Shown here piece by piece: positions 43,630 through 52,427 of a stretch of DNA of 64,000 bases. How positions within the stretch are numbered: position 1 is the first letter of the stretch; the number at the start of each line of letters is the position of its first letter. The notes below the pieces were generated by a model, which saw nothing but the letters and a program-made list of their open reading frames with translations, ran no database searches and was not told where the DNA came from. Source of the DNA: Pseudomonadales bacterium (lineage in GTDB: Bacteria; Pseudomonadota; Gammaproteobacteria; Pseudomonadales; Pseudohongiellaceae); contig JACKOH010000001.1 of NCBI GenBank assembly GCA_024234395.1, positions 763,001-827,000 on the forward strand. Reading direction: 5' to 3'. The position numbers were made by a program, and so were the translations under genes.

Positions 43630-44112
43630 ATGATTCAGGAAGTGGAAGGCGACATTCTGTTGACCTCGGCACAGGCTATTGCCCACGGTGTCGCTTTTAA
43701 TGATCCGATGAACCAGGGGCTGGCGCTGTCGCTACATGAACGCTACCCGGCGATGCACAAGGATTATCATCACTGGTGTCACCAGCAGCGACCCGAGCCG
43801 GGTGATGCATGGATATGGGGAGGAGCGGACAACGTTCGCATAGTCAACCTGATAACCCAGGATGGGGGTTACGACGGCAGCAAGCCGGGCAAGGCCACAA
43901 CCACCAATGTCAATCATGCGCTCAGGCAATTGAAGAAAATAATCCAGGCTGAAAATATCGGGTCATTGGCGCTGCCGCGACTGGCTACCGGCGTGGGTGG
44001 ACTGGATTGGAGCGAGGTGAAGCCACTGATTGAAGCGCAGTTGGGAGACCTGGACATTCCGGTTTATGTGTACACGGTTTATCACGCAGGGCAGCAGGCG
44101 CAGGAAGACTGA
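43630..44112 (+). CDS. Macrodomain protein (TARG1/DarG-like subtype)
   Basis: 160 residues forming a single macrodomain. VEGDILLTSAQAIAHGVAFN occupies the ADP-ribose adenine pocket. A loop with RIVNLITQDGG precedes ALPRLATGVGGLDWSEVKPL, the diphosphate-binding loop. The LATGVGGLDW form is closest to TARG1/DarG-type macrodomains, which remove ADP-ribose from glutamate or DNA. No DarT-like toxin gene is adjacent, so it is not an obvious toxin-antitoxin pair. Expected to act in the cytoplasm on ADP-ribosylated substrates. Confidence 0.9.
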   Translation: MIQEVEGDILLTSAQAIAHGVAFNDPMNQGLALSLHERYPAMHKDYHHWCHQQRPEPGDAWIWGGADNVRIVNLITQDGGYDGSKPGKATTTNVNHALRQLKKIIQAENIGSLALPRLATGVGGLDWSEVKPLIEAQLGDLDIPVYVYTVYHAGQQAQED

Positions 44113-44294
44113 GCCGGTCACCGCAAATCCAATAGCGCCGATCAATATCGTCAATAGTAGCGTCATCTGTTGCAGTCGGGGCCGGATGTCTGGCGGCCCC
44201 GGGTTGCAAAGTGAAACCATGCACGGTTAACGGTAACAGCCTGGTAGTCCTTCAGCCCGGGATCGGGCGACTTTCCAACAGTCTGTCAGACAGA

Positions 44295-45422
44295 TTACAG
44301 CGCGTTCACCGCCCGCAAGTCGGCGATCTCGACAGCAGAGAATCCCCAGTTCCGAAGAACTTCCTCACTGTGCTGACCCACGGTGGCGGCCGGGCCCTGA
44401 ATTTCTCCCGCAGTGCGGCTGAAACGCGGTGCCGGCGCCGGTTGCACAACACCTTCAATCTCAACATAGGTCTTTCTCGCGAGATTGTGGGGGTGACGTG
44501 ACGCCTCTTCCATCGACAGTACGGGAGCAAAACAGACGTCGGTGTTTTCCAGCAGCTGGCACCACTGGTCCCGATCCCGGGTAAGAAAAACTGTTTCCAG
44601 CTTTGATCTGAGCAAGGACCATTTAGACTGATCATTCTGATTTTCAAACTCGGGATCTTCAATGCCCAGTTTTTCCAGCAGCAGGGCGTAGAACTGCGGC
44701 TCGATAGACCCGATTGAAACGAACTTCCCATCTGCACAGGCATAGCAGCCATAGTAGTGGGCACCACCATCAAGCCTGTTTCCGGCTCGCCGATCGCTCC
44801 ACTGACCCATGGCGCGCAACCCGAAAAAAGCAGTTAACAGGCTTGCGGTTCCGTCGGTCATTGCCGCGTCAACCACCTGACCGCGGCCTGAGCGCTGAGT
44901 TTCAATGTAGGCAGCCAGCAATCCGGCCAGCAGGTACATGGCGCCGCCTCCGAAGTCCCCGACCAGGTTGAGAGGTGGCGTGGGGGGGCGGTCGGCGCTT
45001 CCCATGGCGTGCAGAGCACCCGCCAAGGCAATGTAATTGATATCGTGCCCTGCCGCCTGAGCCAGCGGGCCCTGCTGACCCCACCCGGTCATGCGTCCGA
45101 ATATCAGGCGCGGGTTTCTGGCCAGGCAGGATTCAGGACCCAGTCCCAGACGTTCCATCACGCCGGGTCGGAATCCCTCGATCAGCATGTCGGCCTTCGC
45201 CACCAGCCGTAACACCGTTCCGACGGCTTCGGGCTTTTTCAGGTCCAGAGCCAGCGATTTGCGCCCACGATTGAGAGTCATCCGGGGGTCTCCGCTACCG
45301 ACCCGGTCACGGCGGTCGATGCGAATCACTTCAGCGCCCATGTCCGCCAGCATCATGGCGCAGAATGGCCCTGGTCCGATGCTGGCAATTTCCAGCACTT
45401 TGATTCCCTGCAACGGTCCCAC
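44295..45422 (-). CDS. CaiB/BaiF-family protein, probable alpha-methylacyl-CoA racemase
   Basis: About 375 residues from a GTG with AGAGGAG 7 bases upstream; a longer frame from 45488 has no ribosome site. It begins VGPLQGIKVLEIASIGPGPF and continues CAMMLADMGAEVIRIDRRDR, DLKKPEAV and GFRPGVMERLGLGPE, the family III CoA-transferase fold. RMTGWGQQGPLAQAAGHDIN and a later GGGAMYLLAGLLAA segment match AMACR-type racemases. These invert the methyl-branched carbon of acyl-CoAs so that branched or steroid side chains can enter beta-oxidation. It is divergent from the SDR gene of the same presumed pathway. Confidence 0.9.
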   Translation of the reverse strand: MGPLQGIKVLEIASIGPGPFCAMMLADMGAEVIRIDRRDRVGSGDPRMTLNRGRKSLALDLKKPEAVGTVLRLVAKADMLIEGFRPGVMERLGLGPESCLARNPRLIFGRMTGWGQQGPLAQAAGHDINYIALAGALHAMGSADRPPTPPLNLVGDFGGGAMYLLAGLLAAYIETQRSGRGQVVDAAMTDGTASLLTAFFGLRAMGQWSDRRAGNRLDGGAHYYGCYACADGKFVSIGSIEPQFYALLLEKLGIEDPEFENQNDQSKWSLLRSKLETVFLTRDRDQWCQLLENTDVCFAPVLSMEEASRHPHNLARKTYVEIEGVVQPAPAPRFSRTAGEIQGPAATVGQHSEEVLRNWGFSAVEIADLRAVNAL

Positions 45423-45579
45423 GATGACACTCCTCTGAACTCGCTCAACAGACCGGGCGATAATAGGGTAATTCGGGAACGGATTCAAAAGCGCTCAGCA
45501 TGGTCGGATTCTGTGCTAATCTCGAAATAAGGTGGACCAACCAGCCGGTGCCGTTCCACGCGTTCTGACTCTGCTGGGA

Positions 45580-45720
45580 AGCCTGTAGAAAAACTTTCGG
45601 GTGAGCGCAAGACATGGCAAATTCCGGCGAAATAGCACAGTTTACACGCCGTAAATGCGCATTTTGAGCCAGGTTTTAACGCCGTATTGTGCCGGCTGAG
45701 AGTTTTTCGGCAGGCTGTTA
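45580..45720. repeat. Possible 141-bp element with inverted ends
   Basis: AGCCTGTAGAAAAACT at the left and AGTTTTTCGGCAGGCT at the right are imperfect inverted repeats. The right end resembles GTTTTTCAACAGGCTGTTAA at 36308. No second full copy is in the window, so its status as a mobile element is uncertain. Confidence 0.35.
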
Positions 45721-45826
45721 GTGAGCAGGCCCGGGAGTCGTGTTTCCGCTGACCACGTTCGTGGATTATAGTTCGCGAGTCGCGGGCATGGCGGCAGAAT
45801 GGAAATAATCAGGTACAGGGGGAATT

Positions 45827-46597
45827 ATGGAACTGCCTGGCAGAATCGCTTTTATCAGCGGCGCCGCATCGGGATTGGGCATGGCAACTGCGCGACACTT
45901 TGTCGAGCAGGGCGTGCGGGTAATGCTGTTTGACCTCAACGCCGAACGGGTCGCATCACTGGCCGCGGAACTGGGCGACATGGCCGGCTGGTCGGCCGGT
46001 GATGTAGCCAGTGAACAGGATGTAGTGGCGGCCTTAGGAAAAGCCGGGGAACTGTTCGGGACCATTCATATCAACGTCAACTGCGCAGGTGTCGGCGGAG
46101 CTGGCCGGACGGTGGGACGGGACGGGCCGCTGCCACTGGACAGGTTTTCCAACATTGTCAGGGTCAACCTGATCGGTACCTTCAATGTGGTACGACTGTG
46201 TGCGGAAATCATGCAGCACAACGAGCCGCAGACCGAGGCCGGTGAACGGGGTGTCATTATCAACGTCGCCTCGATTGCCGGTTACGACGGACAGACCGGG
46301 CAGGCCGCCTACGCAGCGTCGAAAGGCGGCATTATCGCCATGACCCTGCCGGTGGCCCGTGATCTGAGTAAGCAGGGGATCCGGGTGATGACCATAGCCC
46401 CCGGTATTTTTGAAACGCCCATGCTCGGTCAATTACCCGACGATATTCGTCAGGGCCTGGAAGCGATTACCCTGTTTCCCAAAGCCCTGGGCAAACCGGC
46501 CCAGTTCGCGCAACTGGCGGCCCACATCGTCACCTGTGAATACCTGAACGCCGAAGTAATACGTCTCGATGCGGGAATTCGCATGCCGGCGCTCTGA
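45827..46597 (+). CDS. Short-chain dehydrogenase, 3-hydroxyacyl-CoA dehydrogenase type II-like
   Basis: 256 residues. The NAD-binding motif GAASGLGMATAR spans about residues 12-23 and NCAGVGG about 85-91. The catalytic triad includes a Ser in NVASIAGYDGQ (near 148) and Y-x-x-x-K in AAYAASKGGI (near 161-165). The residues IAPGIFETPML after the active site are typical of HSD17B10-like enzymes acting on 3-hydroxyacyl-CoA. AGGGGGAATT precedes the ATG. It heads a run with a thiolase and an acyl-CoA dehydrogenase. Confidence 0.93.
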   Translation: MELPGRIAFISGAASGLGMATARHFVEQGVRVMLFDLNAERVASLAAELGDMAGWSAGDVASEQDVVAALGKAGELFGTIHINVNCAGVGGAGRTVGRDGPLPLDRFSNIVRVNLIGTFNVVRLCAEIMQHNEPQTEAGERGVIINVASIAGYDGQTGQAAYAASKGGIIAMTLPVARDLSKQGIRVMTIAPGIFETPMLGQLPDDIRQGLEAITLFPKALGKPAQFAQLAAHIVTCEYLNAEVIRLDAGIRMPAL

Positions 46598-46668
46598 ACC
46601 CGGCCGGTAAGTCTGCTGATCCGAATATGGAAAACTGGTCGAGGCGCTGCGCCTTGTTGGAGTGAAAG

Positions 46669-47856
46669 ATGGTAGATGCCTATATTGTTGGTGCCGTTCG
46701 AACCGCCACCGGCCGCAGAAAGGGCCGGCTCAGTCGTATTCATCCAATCGATCTGGGTGCAATCGTAGTGGATGCGTTGCTGGAGCGGACCGGCGTATCC
46801 GGCACCGAAATTGATGACGTGATCTGGGGCGTGGTTTCCCAGATTGGGGCCCAGGCCGGCAACTGCGGGCGTAATGTGGCCATGGCCTCCAGGCTGCCCC
46901 TGGAAGTGCCAGGAGTAACAGTCGACCGGCAGTGCGGATCATCGTTGCAGGCTATTCAGTTTGGCGCTCAGGCCGTCATGTCCGGCACTCAGGATCTGGT
47001 GATTTGTGGCGGCGTCGAGGCGATGAGCACGGTCGAAATAGGATCCAATGTCAAGGACGGCCTGGCCCATGGCCGCGGAATTCCCAAGGGCGAAAGACTG
47101 GAACGGCAATATCCGGGAATTCAGTTCAGTCAGTTCGACGGCGCTGAATTGCTGGCGGAAAAATACGCCATTGACCGTCAGGCACTTGATGAATTTGCCT
47201 ATCTCAGTCATCTCAAGGCGAGCGCTGCCACTGAGAAAGCCTATTTCGAAAAAGAAATTGTCCCGGTTGATGTCACCCTCGAAGACGGTCGGGCAGAAGT
47301 ACACCGGATCGACGAGGGGATTCGCTTCGATGCTTCGCTGGAAGCCCTGCAGAGTCTGAAGCCGTTACGCGAAGGGGGGGTGATAACCCCCGGGTCGGCC
47401 AGCCAGATCAGCGATGGCGCTGCGGCCGTCATGGTGGCCAATACCGCAGCAGTGAAAAAACTCAACCTGCCGGTAAGAGCCAGAATTCATTCCATGGCGG
47501 TGCTGGGATCCGACCCGGTCGTCATGCTGGAAGGACCCATACCGGCTACCCGCAAGGTCCTGGAAAAGGCCGGCCTGAACATCGATCAAGTGGATCTTTA
47601 CGAGATCAACGAGGCATTTGGGTCCGTGCCCTTAGCCTGGGCCAGGGCGCTGGGAGCAGACCTGGACCGTCTCAACGTCAATGGCGGGGCCCAGGCACTG
47701 GGCCATCCACTGGGTGGTACCGGTGCCAAGCTGATGACCACCCTGGTTCATGAGCTGGAACGACGTCAGTTGCGGTACGGGCTGGTGGCAATCTGTGAAG
47801 GAGGTGGAACCGCCAATGCCATGCTGATTGAAAGGATGGACTCTTTGCCGGGATGA
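46669..47856 (+). CDS. Thiolase (acetyl-CoA acyltransferase), FadA-type
   Basis: 395 residues. The acyl-enzyme cysteine is Cys89 in VDRQCGSSLQAIQ. The histidine motif is NVNGGAQALGHPLGGTGAKL and the second cysteine lies in AICEGGGTANAM, all present. It performs the last, thiolytic step of beta-oxidation, releasing acetyl- or propionyl-CoA. Closest in style to the steroid/branched-chain thiolases of the FadA5/FadA6 type, but this cannot be fixed by eye. It lies 71 bases after the SDR gene and 72 before the acyl-CoA dehydrogenase. Confidence 0.93.
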   Translation: MVDAYIVGAVRTATGRRKGRLSRIHPIDLGAIVVDALLERTGVSGTEIDDVIWGVVSQIGAQAGNCGRNVAMASRLPLEVPGVTVDRQCGSSLQAIQFGAQAVMSGTQDLVICGGVEAMSTVEIGSNVKDGLAHGRGIPKGERLERQYPGIQFSQFDGAELLAEKYAIDRQALDEFAYLSHLKASAATEKAYFEKEIVPVDVTLEDGRAEVHRIDEGIRFDASLEALQSLKPLREGGVITPGSASQISDGAAAVMVANTAAVKKLNLPVRARIHSMAVLGSDPVVMLEGPIPATRKVLEKAGLNIDQVDLYEINEAFGSVPLAWARALGADLDRLNVNGGAQALGHPLGGTGAKLMTTLVHELERRQLRYGLVAICEGGGTANAMLIERMDSLPG

Positions 47857-47928
47857 ACGTAGCCCTCCCGAGAAAAAATCAGTCAGAGTTTCATCAAGAC
47901 GTTTCATAAAATTGCGAGAATAGCCGGT

Positions 47929-49089
47929 ATGTTTGAAGACTACGTTTCCCCCTGGATGACCGAAGAACTGGCAATGCTCGCCAATTCGGTGGCAAGGTTT
48001 TACCAGCGGGAATTTGTCCCGCTGTTGCCCAGGTGGGAACAGCAGGGAGTCGTGGATCGCGAGGCCTGGTACAAGGCGGGTGAAGCGGGCATCCTGTGTG
48101 CCTCTGTGGCGGAGGAATTCGGAGGTGGAGGAGGAGACTTTCGCCACGAACTTGTTATCAGCGAAGAACAGGGACGGGCCGGAGTGACAGGATTTGGCAA
48201 TTCGGTTCATTCCGGTATCGTGGCGCCCTACATTTTTCGATATGGCACCGAACAACAGAAACGCAGATGGCTGCCGAAAATGGCTACCGGGGAACTGGTC
48301 GCTGCCATTGCCATGACGGAGCCTGGAGCCGGTTCCGATCTGCAGGGTATCACCACCAGTGCCAGGAGGGACGGCGCGGATTATGTGTTGTCAGGTCAAA
48401 AAACCTTTCTCAGTAACGGGCAGACCGCAAACCTGATCTGTGTGGTGGTAAGAACGGATCCCGAAGAAGGGGCCAGGGGCACTTCGCTGATCATGGTGGA
48501 AACCGACTCGGTCGAAGGCGGGGGAGGATTCAGCCGGGGACGGAATCTCGAGAAAATTGGACTGAAAGCCCAGGATACCTCGGAGATATTCTTCGATCAG
48601 GTAAGAGTTCCGGCCTCGGACCTGTTGGGAGAAGAGGAGGGGAAGGGATTCGTGCAGTTGATGGAGCAATTGCCGCGTGAACGCCTGATCATTGCCAGTG
48701 GTGCCTGTGTAATGATGGAGAGAGCCCTGCGCTTGACCAGCGACTATGTCAAGGAACGTAAGGCATTCGGCAAGCGAATCCTGGATTTTCAGAACACCCA
48801 GTTTCGACTCGCGGAACGGTATACCGAAGCCCGCATTGCCCGGACCTTCGTTGACGATTGCGTGATGAAACTGCTCGAAAACCGACTCGATCCCACAATC
48901 GCTGCCATGGCCAAGTGGTGGACCACCCAGAAGGAGGTGGAAATTATCGATGAGTGCCTGCAATTCTTTGGAGGCTACGGCTATATGCTGGAATATCCGA
49001 TCGCCCGCATGTACGCAGACAGCCGGATTCAGAAAATCTATGGCGGCAGCAATGAAATCATGAAACTGCTGATTGCCCGGGAAATCTAG
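47929..49089 (+). CDS. Acyl-CoA dehydrogenase
   Basis: 386 residues. FAD-dependent enzyme catalysing the first step of beta-oxidation. Signatures: AIAMTEPGAGSDLQGITTSA (FAD/substrate loop), LSGQKTFLSNG, FGKRILDFQNTQFRLAE and the C-terminal CLQFFGGYGYMLEYPIARMY with DSRIQKIYGGSNEIMK. The position usually holding the catalytic base, before the GGYGY region, is compatible with a long-chain type enzyme. It is last in the SDR-thiolase-dehydrogenase run. Electron acceptors (ETF) are not in the window. Confidence 0.94.
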   Translation: MFEDYVSPWMTEELAMLANSVARFYQREFVPLLPRWEQQGVVDREAWYKAGEAGILCASVAEEFGGGGGDFRHELVISEEQGRAGVTGFGNSVHSGIVAPYIFRYGTEQQKRRWLPKMATGELVAAIAMTEPGAGSDLQGITTSARRDGADYVLSGQKTFLSNGQTANLICVVVRTDPEEGARGTSLIMVETDSVEGGGGFSRGRNLEKIGLKAQDTSEIFFDQVRVPASDLLGEEEGKGFVQLMEQLPRERLIIASGACVMMERALRLTSDYVKERKAFGKRILDFQNTQFRLAERYTEARIARTFVDDCVMKLLENRLDPTIAAMAKWWTTQKEVEIIDECLQFFGGYGYMLEYPIARMYADSRIQKIYGGSNEIMKLLIAREI

Positions 49090-49277
49090 ACTTCCTCCGG
49101 TTAGCCGGTGGAATACTGTCAGCCCTGCGCCAGGCCCTCTGCTGGCGGAGGGGATGTCGATACGGGATTATCTTCGGGCTGTGTTGTCTGCTTTTAACCC
49201 ATTCCTGTTTCAATTTCTAATTCTGTTTTGTCCTTTTATTTTCCTTTTTCCTGCAATTACCTAACAGATGCTAAGGG

Positions 49278-50912
49278 TCAGGACAGGTCAGGCAACTGGT
49301 AGCCTTCCTCTTCCAGTCGCGCCCGTATCACCTTCTTGTCGATTTTACCGGTGGAGGTGAGCGGGATGCTGTCCACGAACAGAACGTCATCGGGGAGTTG
49401 CCAGCGGGCAAACAGCGTTCCGCAGTGATCGAGTATTTCCTGTTTATCAAGCTGGACTCCCTGCTCGATAATTACCAGCGCGACCGGCCGTTCATCCCAC
49501 TTGGGATGGGGTTGTGCCACGACTGCCGCCTGGGTGATGCCATTCATCGCCACTATGTGGTTTTCCAGATCCACCGAGGAAATCCACTCGCCACCGGACT
49601 TGATCAGGTCCTTGGAACGGTCGGAGATAATGACGTACTGCCCTGAATCGATCTTGGCCACGTCGCCAGTTACCAGCCAGCCGTTATGAAACTTGTCCGG
49701 TTGCGGGTCATTATAATAGGACGAGGCGATCCAGGGGCCGCGGATGCATAATTCGCCCACCGACTCGCCGTCGTGGGGGACCGGATTCCATTCATCATCG
49801 AAGATCTCAATTTCCAGGCCGGGCATGGGCAGGCCCGCCTTGGCAATGTTTTTGAACTGCTCGTCTTCCGAGAGATTAACCTGGGAACGCTTGGCGACCT
49901 TTCGTGACAGCGTACCCAGCGGATTGGTTTCGGTCATTCCCCAGCCTTGAATCATTTCGATGCGGTACTTTTCCCAGTACCAGCGCGCCAGGGATACCGG
50001 TGGAGCGGAACCGCCACAGGTGACACGGGTCAGGCTGGACACATCATATTTTTCAGGATTTGCCTCCAGTGCCGCCTTGACTCCCTGCCAGATCGTGGGC
50101 ACGCCGGCTGAAATAGTGACTTTCTCTTGCTGGATCAGTTGCAGAAAAGCATCCGGAATCATGAAGCGATGGGGCATCACCTGTTTGCAGCCAAGCATGG
50201 AAGCGCAGAACGGGAGTCCCCAGCCCATGGCATGAAACATTGGAACAATTCCGCACAATGAGTCCAGTGCCGACAGACCGATCGAGTCGGTCAGTGATTC
50301 AGTCAGAGTATGAAGGTAAGTGGAACGATTGGTGTACATGACACCCTTGGGCTTTCCGGTCGTGCCGCTGGTATAGCAAAGGCCCATCGGTGAGGTTTCG
50401 GCAATCTCGGGCCATGGAAAACGGATATCCTGTCCGTTGATGAAATCCTCGTAATCCACCTGGTTGTCATAACTGCTCTCGCCACCGTCACCGTAACGGC
50501 AGATTACTATTTTCTCCACGCTGGGAATCTTGCCTTTGAGGGGTTCAAGCAACGGCAGCAGATCTTCGTCGACAAACAGAATCCGGTCGGCGGCATGGTT
50601 GATGATATATTCCAGGTCGGTTGCCGGAAGTCGGATATTCAGGGTATGCAGGACTGCACCCATTGACGGCACGGCCTGATATAACTCCAGGTGCCGATAG
50701 TTATTCCACATGAAGCTGCCGATACGATCGCCTACTTCAATGCCTGCATTCTGCAACGCAAAGGCCAGTTGATTGGCCCGCTCCCAGGTCTGTTGGAGCG
50801 TCTGTCGGTGGGTGCCGTCCCTGATCATGGTGACGACTTCGACTTCGGGATCAAGCATCGCACCTCGTCCCAGAATCCGGGACATGAGGAGAGGGGTGTT
50901 CTGCATTGTCAT
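49278..50912 (-). CDS. Long-chain acyl-CoA ligase (AMP-binding)
   Basis: About 544 residues from the ATG at 50912 (ACAGGA upstream); a start 22 codons earlier is less typical. P-loop motif YTSGTTGKPKGVMYTNRST, adenine motif GWGMTETNPLG, the A8 hinge VTGDVAKIDSGQYVIISDRS with KDLIKSGGEWIS, and A10 lysine in PLTSTGKIDKKVIR. It activates a carboxylic acid as its adenylate and then its CoA thioester. It is convergent with the acyl-CoA dehydrogenase and probably feeds the same pathway. The substrate is not readable. Confidence 0.95.
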   Translation of the reverse strand: MTMQNTPLLMSRILGRGAMLDPEVEVVTMIRDGTHRQTLQQTWERANQLAFALQNAGIEVGDRIGSFMWNNYRHLELYQAVPSMGAVLHTLNIRLPATDLEYIINHAADRILFVDEDLLPLLEPLKGKIPSVEKIVICRYGDGGESSYDNQVDYEDFINGQDIRFPWPEIAETSPMGLCYTSGTTGKPKGVMYTNRSTYLHTLTESLTDSIGLSALDSLCGIVPMFHAMGWGLPFCASMLGCKQVMPHRFMIPDAFLQLIQQEKVTISAGVPTIWQGVKAALEANPEKYDVSSLTRVTCGGSAPPVSLARWYWEKYRIEMIQGWGMTETNPLGTLSRKVAKRSQVNLSEDEQFKNIAKAGLPMPGLEIEIFDDEWNPVPHDGESVGELCIRGPWIASSYYNDPQPDKFHNGWLVTGDVAKIDSGQYVIISDRSKDLIKSGGEWISSVDLENHIVAMNGITQAAVVAQPHPKWDERPVALVIIEQGVQLDKQEILDHCGTLFARWQLPDDVLFVDSIPLTSTGKIDKKVIRARLEEEGYQLPDLS

Positions 50913-51002
50913 TCCTGATTTCCTGTTCTTATTCCTCTGGTGAGTACGAGGATAGCCGATTCCCGAGGGCGGATACAATCGACCTGGCTCAGGTAAAATT
51001 AC

Positions 51003-52031
51003 CTATTGCAGGTCAGAACCGTCGGTGCGCTCCTGATTCTGTTCGCCAAGGACTTCCAGCCTCCTGGCGCCGGCAAGAATCCCTCCCAGTGCATAATTAC
51101 CCTCATGACAGGCATATTCGTAAACCGGTTCGTCCATGGCGGTCAATGCATACTCGCCGGAAAACTGAGCGCTGTACACTGAGGGGTCATCCACCGTGAA
51201 ACCGTAAATAATCTTGTTGGGAGATTCCCGGCGAAAGGTTTCTATCACCGTCAGGTTGTCAAGCGGGGCGCCGCGATAGTCCTGACCTGAATTGTAATAC
51301 CGGGTTTCGACGATCAGCGTGTCTCCCTCCCAGCGTCCGATGGAGTCACCCATCCATTTCCGCTGCACTTCCGCCGCCGCTGAATGCCGGTCGGTGATCT
51401 TGATGATGCGGGCATCATGGACCATTTCAGCAGTGATGGTCACATAGCCTGGTGACTGCACAATCTGCATATGGCTGTTGTACATGACCGGCGTCATGAC
51501 CGGACTTGAATTGTAGCCAAAGGAAAGCAGACATCGCTCACCGAGACTCCTGCCTTCAGGGCCGGCGTTGCGGTCCGGTCGGCTGGCATACAGTTGCCGT
51601 AATCGATCCTGGAAACCTTCCACACGCGGCGGAACCCGGCCGTCGGGGGGGTCGATAATCGCCGAAGTTCTGAATTCTCCACCGATAGTGGGTAAAAACA
51701 TTCCCCGGTCGGTCCAGAACAGGTCGTAGTTGCCCACCGGCGGCAGGGGCGTGGCTTCCGGTGCGGGACGATTCGGATCCAGTGGTTGATTGTCTTCCTC
51801 GACCTGTTGCTGCGCGCTCCGTTCCAGCGCCAATGCCTCTGCTTCGGTGTAAGCACGCTTGGTGCCGAGTTCCCGGGGACGTTCAAAAGGCATTACCGTG
51901 TTATGGCGCCAGTAACCCTGCAGATCGGGCACGCCCCATGAAGTTTCGGGAGCCTGGTAACTCTGCGCCAGCGCGCCGGTTGTGAAAATGCAGGCGACCG
52001 TTCCGGTAAGCAGATATGTCGTAGTCTTCAT
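51003..52031 (-). CDS. Secreted protein of unknown function, paralogue of the 5' partial gene
   Basis: 342 residues with signal peptide residues 1-22 (TYLLTGTVACIFTTGALA-Q). It begins after cleavage with APETSWGVPDLQGYW, common in this family, and continues with EMVHDARIIKITDR, SIGRWEGDTLIVETRYYN and VYEYACHEGNYALGGIL. The same blocks occur in the gene at 2..625. Members are widespread in environmental Proteobacteria and Acidobacteria without known activity. It lies 90 bases downstream of the start side of the acyl-CoA ligase on the same strand and could be co-transcribed with it. Confidence 0.88.
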   Translation of the reverse strand: MKTTTYLLTGTVACIFTTGALAQSYQAPETSWGVPDLQGYWRHNTVMPFERPRELGTKRAYTEAEALALERSAQQQVEEDNQPLDPNRPAPEATPLPPVGNYDLFWTDRGMFLPTIGGEFRTSAIIDPPDGRVPPRVEGFQDRLRQLYASRPDRNAGPEGRSLGERCLLSFGYNSSPVMTPVMYNSHMQIVQSPGYVTITAEMVHDARIIKITDRHSAAAEVQRKWMGDSIGRWEGDTLIVETRYYNSGQDYRGAPLDNLTVIETFRRESPNKIIYGFTVDDPSVYSAQFSGEYALTAMDEPVYEYACHEGNYALGGILAGARRLEVLGEQNQERTDGSDLQ

Positions 52032-52427
52032 TGGTGGCTACCCCCCTGGTGGTTCCTTAAGTTTGTAATCGCTGGAGGCGGATTATAGCCATAATGCGAC
52101 AGTTTTCTAAGGAACTTAGGGTGCTTCGGAGGGTGATTCGGCGGTACCGACATCAATTTCACCGCGGTTGATAAGGATTCGCATTTCCAGCGACCGTTTA
52201 CGGCTTCGGGAAGCGTTCCGGCAAGATAGATGTAAACGTTTCCAATTCCCATTTGCATTGAATCCGGCGGCATAAACCTGAACCTCAGATATTGCTGATT
52301 TGATCAATCTCAAACTGAGATGATTCTTGTCTGACCTTTTAATATTCTCCTAAGGATGCCACGACAGAATTCTGCCAGAATTACTTTTAATACTGATCTT
52401 TCAATCACCGACAGGGAGATACTTCAA
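52032..52427. other. Divergent intergenic region before the efflux operon
   Basis: About 390 bases between the secreted protein (minus) and the efflux operon (plus). The start region of the outer-membrane gene is AT-rich. I see no clear metal-regulator operator such as a MerR-type spaced dyad, and no regulator gene is nearby. Confidence 0.35.

Noticed and set aside
43963..44220. Small membrane protein on the minus strand (MTLLLTILIGAIGFAVTG)
   Set aside because: Only a short hydrophobic stretch lies outside the macrodomain gene; the rest is antisense to it and no ribosome site is evident.
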